Shown: in pieces, positions 6,181 to 10,245 of the stretch
How the letters are laid out: every line of letters starts with the position of its first letter
Position numbering within the stretch: the first letter of the stretch is position 1
DNA from: a bacterium
GTDB taxonomy: Bacteria > Patescibacteriota > Minisyncoccia > UBA6257 > GWB1-50-10
Direction: 5' to 3'
NCBI GenBank assembly: GCA_021813265.1
Contig: JAKALF010000024.1
Location: 1 to 10,245, forward strand
Length of the DNA stretch: 10,245 nucleotides
Notes under the pieces: generated by a model
Told to the model about the DNA's origin: nothing
Database searches by the model: none
What the model saw: the letters and a program-made list of their open reading frames with translations, nothing else
Made by a program: the position numbers and the translations under genes

Positions 6181-6275
6181 AATTGCGGCTTCATTCATTG
6201 AGGTTAATTTCATAAAAAATTTACATTTCATTCAAGAGGGAATTAATGCTTGAGAGAAATAAAAAAGCCGCAATT
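6181..6275. repeat. 11-base exact inverted repeat enclosing 73 bases
   Basis: AATTGCGGCTT (6181-6191) is the exact reverse complement of AAGCCGCAATT (6265-6275). The right arm overlaps the terminator of the 6290 gene. The 73 bases between are AT-rich and hold no convincing gene. It may be the remnant of a second terminator or a small terminal-repeat element. Confidence 0.4.
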
Positions 6276-6282
6276 AAGCGGC
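6261..6282 (-). terminator. Intrinsic terminator of the 6290 gene
   Basis: On the minus strand GCCGC (6282-6278) pairs with GCGGC (6271-6267) across a six-base loop and is followed by TTTTTT (6266-6261). It begins seven bases after the stop at 6290. Confidence 0.8.
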
Positions 6283-6289
6283 CCTAATC

Positions 6290-6721
6290 TCATTTCTCAA
6301 AAACCTCATTCAACATTTTTTCGTGCTCAGGATTAAATGAAAGGAAGCTATCACAGGAACATCTTTCAAACTCCCAACCTGATTCTTCTGAAATTAACTT
6401 TTCTTTTGAAGAGGAAAAAAATTTTGTAAGAAAAATACCAATTTCTTCTAAGGATATTTCCTTAATCCAACACGGCATATATTGATCCGCTTGGTAGTAG
6501 TATCTTATAAAAGTCTTAGCTTCGTTTTTCCCCCTCCTATATATAAGAGCAATGAGTTCATTGGTTTTCTTTATTTTCATAAAGATAATCTCATCTCCAT
6601 AACCAAAAAGATGGTCATAACAATATTTCCCATTTTTTTTGACTTCATGGGTCTTTATATCAATACCATTTTTTTCATTTAGCTTGAGAATTGAGAGTAG
6701 TTCTAAAGTTTTCTTGAGCAT
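6290..6721 (-). CDS. Unrecognised hypothetical protein (143 aa)
   Basis: The protein is soluble and charged, without signal peptide or membrane helices, and I do not recognise it. It starts with an amphipathic helix (MLKKTLELLSILKLNEK). The middle looks beta-rich (YCYDHLFGYGDEIIFMKIKK, ELIALIYRRG), and a helical tail ends in FNPEHEKMLNEVFEK with a CSC pair before it. ATG 6721 is chosen over a TTG at 6727 because the SD AAAGGAGG (6735-6728) then stands at the ideal six bases. It has its own terminator and a possible promoter, and it is the only minus-strand gene inside the AT-rich segment. The alternating charged strands suggest a small alpha+beta domain, but no function can be given. Confidence 0.75.
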   Translation of the reverse strand: MLKKTLELLSILKLNEKNGIDIKTHEVKKNGKYCYDHLFGYGDEIIFMKIKKTNELIALIYRRGKNEAKTFIRYYYQADQYMPCWIKEISLEEIGIFLTKFFSSSKEKLISEESGWEFERCSCDSFLSFNPEHEKMLNEVFEK

Positions 6722-6740
6722 ATCCAACCTCCTTTAGGTA

Positions 6741-6769
6741 TTTTTAAACGAATTCTAAAAAAATGTTAA
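6741..6769 (-). promoter_or_regulatory. Possible promoter of the 6290 gene
   Basis: On the minus strand TTAACA (6769-6764), five of six matches to the -35 consensus, is followed after 17 bases by TAAAAA (6746-6741), four of six. The start would be near 6734, almost on the SD, so the leader would be very short. Low confidence. Confidence 0.35.
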
Positions 6770-6868
6770 CATAAACCAGATTGGCGTGTCAAATTGATGT
6801 ACAACTAACACTGTTATCCTTCAACCCGTCGAGTATTATTTCCGAGTGACTAACCCGTACAAAGCACC

Positions 6869-6897
6869 TTGACTTACAGCATGTTATATGCTATTAT
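6869..6897 (+). promoter_or_regulatory. Promoter with internal dyad, copy 2
   Basis: TTGACT (6869-6874), a 17-base spacer and TATTAT (6892-6897) with TG at 6889-6890, an extended -10. The spacer holds the dyad AGCAT-N5-ATGCT (6878-6892). Similarity to copy 1 runs from AGCAC (6863) through the -10. Start expected near 6904, 32 bases before ATG 6936. The upstream stretch 6786-6868 contains no gene that I can see, only a twofold AACCCGT. Confidence 0.7.
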
Positions 6898-6935
6898 TTA
6901 TCTAGTTTTAATTTAAAATTCAATAGGAGTCTAAA

Positions 6936-7085
6936 ATGATACTTATTTTAGGAAGAGGAATTTTGATTATCGTAGCGGTTTTTTTGATTGCCACACTTGT
7001 TTTTGATCAGGGTTTTTGGGGTTCGCTCTTGATAGCGGTTATATTGAGAGCTTGGATTTGGCTCTTTTTTGAAAAAAATTATTAA
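6936..7085 (+). CDS. Very small hydrophobic membrane protein (49 aa)
   Basis: This 49-residue protein is almost wholly hydrophobic, with two possible short helices: MILILGRGILIIVAVFLIAT at the N-terminus and GSLLIAVILRAWIWLFF after a short DQGFWG turn. SD AGGAG (6925-6929) stands six bases before ATG 6936, and a strong promoter lies upstream. It leads a probable three-gene operon (6936, 7119, 7547) ending at the terminator at 7729. Start and leader resemble those at 5293 (both begin with codons for MIL). Family not recognised. A small membrane peptide or subunit is the likely nature; a toxin-like peptide is possible but unsupported. Confidence 0.65.
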   Translation: MILILGRGILIIVAVFLIATLVFDQGFWGSLLIAVILRAWIWLFFEKNY

Positions 7086-7118
7086 TTAATTATTTCTTAA
7101 CAATATAAGGATCAAAAA

Positions 7119-7481
7119 ATGAAACCTTTAATGACCAGATCTATTTTCTTTATATTTATACTTCTTTTCTTTGCGGGTTGTGCAGGATTGGGAAGGGGAT
7201 GTTCTTCTTGGCAGGCAAATAACTTTGGGAGTGATTGGATCATCGTACAATATAAATTTGACGGAACACCAATAAATTGTTGGAAGTTGAATGATGTCAG
7301 TGTTACCAACGAGACCAACTCGGATGGAATATATTGGAAAGACGAATCTGGACATCTTGTACATATCTCTGGGTGGTACAATAGAGTTCAGGTTCAGGGA
7401 GGAAGATATGAAGAAGCGGCAAAACTAGTTGGGGTGGATATCAATCTTATAGGAAATGGAAAATATCCGAAGCCGAATTGA
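7119..7481 (+). CDS. Predicted lipoprotein, aromatic-rich
   Basis: This 120-residue protein has a lipoprotein signal peptide: positive start, hydrophobic core (residues 8-18) and lipobox FAGC with the lipidated cysteine at C21. The mature part should sit on the outer face of the membrane. It is rich in Trp and Tyr, with blocks SDWIIVQYKFDGTPINCWKL (38-57) and SDGIYWKDESGHLVHISGW (68-86), then NRVQVQGG. C28 and C54 could form a disulphide. SD AAGGA (7107-7111) precedes ATG 7119, and the gap to the previous gene is 33 bases. The dense aromatic blocks look like conserved motifs of a small beta-sheet domain, perhaps glycan-binding, but I cannot name the family. Confidence 0.8.
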   Translation: MKPLMTRSIFFIFILLFFAGCAGLGRGCSSWQANNFGSDWIIVQYKFDGTPINCWKLNDVSVTNETNSDGIYWKDESGHLVHISGWYNRVQVQGGRYEEAAKLVGVDINLIGNGKYPKPN

Positions 7482-7546
7482 ATATAAAAAATACATACCC
7501 TCGACTTTGTTGGTGGTTATTTATAAAAATTATATAGGAGAAAAAA

Positions 7547-7717
7547 ATGAAATACGATTATTTTTCTTTAGTAACACGAATTTCCTCAGGAGTTTTTGCA
7601 GGAATTGCTGTTGAATACGCAACACACAACTCCAGCGCAGCCATGTTTACCGGTTTGGCTGTCTGGGTTGGAATTCTTTCCATTTGTATTTCTATTGAAA
7701 ATGTTCTTAAAAAGTGA
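7547..7717 (+). CDS. Small membrane protein (56 aa)
   Basis: This is a 56-residue protein with two modest hydrophobic segments: SGVFAGIAVEYA (14-25) and MFTGLAVWVGILSICISI (33-50). It ends in ENVLKK. SD AGGAG (7536-7540) is six bases from ATG 7547, and a strong terminator starts 11 bases after the stop. It is the last gene of the unit starting at 6936. It looks like a short two-helix hairpin. Family not recognised. The convincing SD and terminator are the main reason to accept it. Confidence 0.7.
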   Translation: MKYDYFSLVTRISSGVFAGIAVEYATHNSSAAMFTGLAVWVGILSICISIENVLKK

Positions 7718-7728
7718 ATTAAGCCCTC

Positions 7729-7758
7729 ATCCCGATATTACATGATATCGGGATTTTT
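7729..7758 (+). terminator. Strong intrinsic terminator closing the island
   Basis: The ten-base perfect stem ATCCCGATAT/ATATCGGGAT (7729-7738 with 7745-7754) has loop TACATG and a T-run to 7758. It lies between the 56-residue gene and the convergent stop at 7765. The minus strand lacks a T-run after the hairpin, so it serves mainly the plus strand. Confidence 0.92.
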
Positions 7759-7764
7759 ATTTAC

Positions 7765-8187
7765 TCACAATGATTCAAGTCCGAAAGAGACTCGTACTAA
7801 ATGCACATACCAGTTAAACGATGACTGTCCCCAATATCCGGTTCCCAATTGAATCCGAAGGGGAGAAAGAACATGCGCGGAATTCGCGTTTTGCCAGCGA
7901 GCCACGGCATTTTGAGTAAGGGGACCGAAATAGGTTGATTCATTTCCCGGAGATCCTGAACCATATTGGGAAACCATAAATCCCGTCCAGTTTAGATAAC
8001 GTTGGAGACATTGCACGTCTTCACCTTGAGATCCAATGGTAAGATTTCTTGCGATTTCACAGAGAGGAATACTTGGAGACGTTGTTTGAGCGTGGGCGTT
8101 GTTTTTAGGCAACGCAATCATAATTCCAGAAGAAATGAGAGAGACCCCTAACAATCCTAGAATAATGTAACTCTTTTTATTTTTCAT
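7765..8187 (-). CDS. Secreted peptidoglycan-binding protein (PG_binding_1 domain)
   Basis: The 140-residue protein has a Sec signal peptide with a likely cleavage after AHA33. A peptidoglycan-binding type 1 domain covers about residues 48-99: NLTIGSQGEDVQCLQRYLN, then the insert GSGSPGNESTYFG and NAVARWQ. This insert form is very common in Parcubacteria secreted and cell-surface proteins and is the main taxonomic clue here. The usual C-terminal part, a long linker or catalytic domain, is missing; only some 40 residues follow, rich in Trp and Ser. It should bind the cell wall rather than cut it. A free-looking C43/C60 pair may form a disulphide. The ATG follows a weak AAAGAG; no clear promoter or terminator of its own is seen. 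Confidence 0.9.
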   Translation of the reverse strand: MKNKKSYIILGLLGVSLISSGIMIALPKNNAHAQTTSPSIPLCEIARNLTIGSQGEDVQCLQRYLNWTGFMVSQYGSGSPGNESTYFGPLTQNAVARWQNANSAHVLSPLRIQLGTGYWGQSSFNWYVHLVRVSFGLESL

Positions 8188-8253
8188 ATATATAGCTCTT
8201 TATTCGACCTTTACCCCGCGTTGTATGTGACGTAACGACAAAGAAATTCTTAC

Positions 8254-8279
8254 AAAAAATCCGCTAGGGTATAGCGGAT
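8254..8279 (-). terminator. Intrinsic terminator of dnaX
   Basis: On the minus strand ATCCGCTA (8279-8272) pairs with TAGCGGAT (8266-8259) around loop TACCC, followed by TTTTTT (8259-8254). It begins five bases after the dnaX stop. Confidence 0.9.
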
Positions 8280-8283
8280 ATTA

Positions 8284-9387
8284 TTACTTCAAACTTTCAA
8301 CGAGGGCGACCTCTAAAGGGATAATAGGGAATTGGCTATATCGCATTTGAGAATACGCGTTGATAATGTTTTTTATCAAATTCAGGTGTTGATCGGTAAA
8401 AAGCTTCGCGTGATCCACCATAACCTTTATATGAGAAGCCATAAGTTCACTTTTAAACATCTCTTCCATTTCGGGGTTGTATTTTAAAACCATGACTCTG
8501 CGAAGGTATTGAATAAGATCTTTCGTGAATTGAGTGAGGTTATATCCCGCGTCTTCAATTTCGGAAAGCATGGAGAGAGCCTCTTTGACGTTTTGAGAGA
8601 GAAGAGTTCCGGCAAACTGAGAAAGCTTGTCAAAACCAACCTTTCCAACCATTCCTTCGACTTCCCCCATAGTGATCGTTTTGTCACCAAACGAAACGAG
8701 CTGATCCAAGAGAGATTCCGCATCTCTGAAACTTCCTTCAGCGGAAGAAGCTATGAGTTCCAAGGCGTCAGGATCGATAGCGATATTTTCTTTTTGAATA
8801 ATGGAATTGAGTTTTCTTACGATCATTTCAAGGGAGGGATATTTGAAATAGAACTGTTGGGCGCGAGAGAGAATCGTCGCGGGGATTTTTTCGGGTTCGG
8901 TCGTTGCCAAGATAAATATGGCATAGCTGGGGGGTTCTTCTAAGGTTTTTAAAAGCGCGTTTGCCGCGTCTTTGGTAAGTTGGTGGGCTTCGTCGATAAT
9001 AAATACCTTGTGTTTTGAGGAAGCGGGAGAGACGCGGATATTTTCTTTAAGATTTCGAATTTCATCGATTCCTCTGTTTGACGCCGCGTCTATTTCCATA
9101 ACATCCATACTATGACCCTCGTCTATTTCCTTGCAAATTCTGCACGCGTTACAGGGCTCTCCTTTTTCTCTGAATTTTTTGTCGTTCTGTCTTTTTTCGC
9201 AGTTTGCGATTTTGGCGACAATTCTTGAGAGAGTTGTTTTTCCTGTTCCTCTTGGACCCGCGAAAAGATACGCGTGAGCCATTTTATTTTGTTTCGCGGC
9301 TTCTTTCAGGATATTGATGGTTAGTTCTTGTCCTAAGAGATCTTCAAATGATGCGGGACGGTATTTTCTGTATATGGCAAGTGACAT
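8284..9387 (-). CDS. dnaX: DNA polymerase III subunit gamma/tau (short form)
   Basis: This is the clamp-loader ATPase that opens the sliding clamp and links polymerases at the replication fork. The 367 residues begin MSLAIYRKYRPASFEDLLGQ, the family hallmark. Then come Walker A GPRGTGKTT (44-52), a zinc module with C63, C79, C82 and C85, Walker B DEAH (132-135), sensor 1 ATTEPEKIP (161-169), and LSRAQQF with arginine R175, in place of the usual SRC. The collar domain follows, and the protein stops there. The tau-specific domains IV and V are absent, so no frameshift is needed and only a gamma-like protein is made. An in-frame TTG at 9408 would add seven residues. ATG 9387 is preferred because it gives the standard N-terminus and has GAAAG upstream. 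Confidence 0.96.
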   Translation of the reverse strand: MSLAIYRKYRPASFEDLLGQELTINILKEAAKQNKMAHAYLFAGPRGTGKTTLSRIVAKIANCEKRQNDKKFREKGEPCNACRICKEIDEGHSMDVMEIDAASNRGIDEIRNLKENIRVSPASSKHKVFIIDEAHQLTKDAANALLKTLEEPPSYAIFILATTEPEKIPATILSRAQQFYFKYPSLEMIVRKLNSIIQKENIAIDPDALELIASSAEGSFRDAESLLDQLVSFGDKTITMGEVEGMVGKVGFDKLSQFAGTLLSQNVKEALSMLSEIEDAGYNLTQFTKDLIQYLRRVMVLKYNPEMEEMFKSELMASHIKVMVDHAKLFTDQHLNLIKNIINAYSQMRYSQFPIIPLEVALVESLK

Positions 9388-9427
9388 ATTTCTTTCATTT
9401 TCATACAAAAGAGGGGAAAATGGTATA

Positions 9428-9455
9428 TTGACATTTTTATTAGGTATGTTATAAT
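9428..9455 (+). promoter_or_regulatory. Consensus sigma70-type promoter with extended -10
   Basis: TTGACA (9428-9433) and TATAAT (9450-9455) are both perfect, with a 16-base spacer and TG at 9447-9448, an extended -10. Start expected near 9462, leaving a 34-base leader with SD AAGGA (9484-9488). It should be among the strongest promoters in the window and is divergent from dnaX. Confidence 0.85.
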
Positions 9456-9495
9456 ATAGGCAGTAAAATTAAAAACAATCTATAAGGATTCATAC

Positions 9496-10245
9496 ATGAA
9501 AACAAAACTGCTATTCTTTTTTGTAGCCATATTTTTTCCTTTATTCGTAATGGCTCAGAATGTTGAACTTACAAAAAAACATGCTGGCGTGCTGTACGTT
9601 GGTAGTTACAATAAAAATTTCAATATTTTACACTCATCAAACGTCTGGTTTGGAGGAGAAATAACTTTAAATTCAGAAGACGGTAACACTTCTTTTATTT
9701 TTAGAGGTATTTATAAGTCAGATGGAAATTTTGGTCAATTTTATTTGAACCAAAGGATTTCACAATCAATGGAATTGTTGGCTGGCTATATGGGAAGGCC
9801 CATAGCATTTTTAAACAGGCCCACTCCTTTGGAGGGTCAATTCGAACCAGGGGCGTTGAGAGTAATTCCGGGATCGGCAACGGGAGTAATCTTGAAACAA
9901 CAATATTCAAGAACTTCGTATCTAACAGGTGGAATTTATTATATCCCTCAAAAGGGACCCGAAATAGATATGGGGATAAAAATAGATGAAGGTAGTGTAG
10001 GGGGAATGTATAATTCAGGAATATGGGATGTCGCTGGAACTTATAAAATCGACGCGCTTAGATGCACGGCTTACCATAATTCTCAAAAAATAAATTCATT
10101 TTTTTGTGAAGTCAGAACGAGTTTCTGTAATCCCTATGCTTTTGTTATTTATAACAGAGGCACTAAATCATCAGAGAATTGGGAGTTTGGTTTTACAAAA
10201 ACTTTTTCAATAAAAAACTCTCTACCTGAGGTTATAACCAAGGCG
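9496..10245 (+). CDS. Secreted beta-rich, porin-like protein, 3'-truncated by window edge
   Basis: The frame is open from ATG 9496 to the last base, 250 codons, and continues beyond the window. A clear Sec signal peptide (MKTKLLFFFVAIFFPLFVMA) has its cut after A20. The rest is a run of alternating polar/aromatic strands with glycine turns, such as GQFYLNQRISQSMELLAGYMG, GVILKQQYSRTSYLTGGIYYI and GIWDVAGTYKIDALRCTAYHN. That pattern fits amphipathic beta-hairpins of an outer-membrane barrel or another secreted beta-protein. Three cysteines occur late in the visible part. I cannot assign a family. If the host is a CPR bacterium, most of which lack a standard outer membrane, a porin would be unexpected. 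An S-layer-like, fibrous or other extracellular beta-protein is the alternative. Confidence 0.8.
   Translation, partial: MKTKLLFFFVAIFFPLFVMAQNVELTKKHAGVLYVGSYNKNFNILHSSNVWFGGEITLNSEDGNTSFIFRGIYKSDGNFGQFYLNQRISQSMELLAGYMGRPIAFLNRPTPLEGQFEPGALRVIPGSATGVILKQQYSRTSYLTGGIYYIPQKGPEIDMGIKIDEGSVGGMYNSGIWDVAGTYKIDALRCTAYHNSQKINSFFCEVRTSFCNPYAFVIYNRGTKSSENWEFGFTKTFSIKNSLPEVITKA

Noticed and set aside
6181..6282. Attenuator or riboswitch built from the distal GCGGC and the local terminator
   Set aside because: On the minus strand the distal arm is made after the terminator, so it cannot control it; on the plus strand there is no T-run.
6246..6287. 13-codon frame with an SD-like AAGAGGG before ATG 6246
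   Set aside because: Very short, and most of it is the terminator hairpin of the minus-strand gene at 6290; chance is the simpler explanation.
6120..6290. CRISPR-like array
   Set aside because: Only two 11-base copies with a 10-base gap; no spacers of regular length and no cas genes.
6800..6868. Possible tRNA remnant before promoter copy 2, suggested by the shared AGCAC
   Set aside because: No acceptor, anticodon or T-arm matches tRNA-Gln in 6780-6862; only the five bases next to the promoter agree.
8509..8943. 144-codon plus-strand frame opposite dnaX
   Set aside because: It lies fully antisense to the well-conserved dnaX and has no SD or promoter; a shadow of its codon pattern.

Overview
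The window most likely comes from a member of the Candidate Phyla Radiation (Patescibacteria, Parcubacteria-like). The best single clue is the secreted protein on the minus strand at 7765-8187. It has a signal peptide and a peptidoglycan-binding block with the NLTIGSQGEDVQCLQ and GSPGNESTYFG signatures that I associate with Parcubacteria. Other hints are the AT-rich DNA, the many small unrecognised proteins, a tRNA gene without an encoded CCA end, and a DnaX that stops after the gamma-type core. This assignment is an inference; no ribosomal marker is present.

Layout. (1) 1-1952, plus strand: the 3' end of an ABC-2 exporter operon. It holds a truncated ATPase, a NosY-like permease and a membrane-anchored helical protein, tightly packed or overlapping. 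(2) 1976-3244: a variant NRAMP-family metal transporter behind an extended -10 promoter, apparently leaderless. (3) 3295-3519: a small Cys-rich protein with a perfect Shine-Dalgarno (SD) sequence and an intrinsic terminator. It converges on alanine racemase (3545-4672, minus), which also looks leaderless. (4) 4758-5081: a small acidic protein divergent from alr, with its own promoter and terminator, followed by tRNA-Gln(UUG) at 5154-5224.

(5) 5225-7760: a visibly more AT-rich segment just after the tRNA. It holds small membrane or secreted proteins, a minimal phosphoglycosyl transferase, an unrecognised minus-strand gene, and two copies of one promoter-leader module (about 5223-5258 and 6863-6899). 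The transferase is translationally coupled to a 66-residue two-helix membrane protein. A second unit (49-aa membrane peptide, lipoprotein, 56-aa membrane peptide) ends at a strong terminator. This looks like an accessory cell-envelope island next to a tRNA gene. (6) 7765-9387, minus strand: the peptidoglycan-binding protein, then dnaX with its terminator. (7) 9496-end, plus strand: the start of a secreted beta-rich, porin-like protein behind a textbook sigma70-type promoter.

Together most genes concern the cell envelope: export, metal uptake, D-alanine supply, glycan initiation, peptidoglycan binding and surface proteins. Two initiation styles coexist: near-leaderless starts without SD (NRAMP, alr) and strong SD motifs at the small and accessory genes. 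No CRISPR array, transposase, integrase or known defence system is visible.
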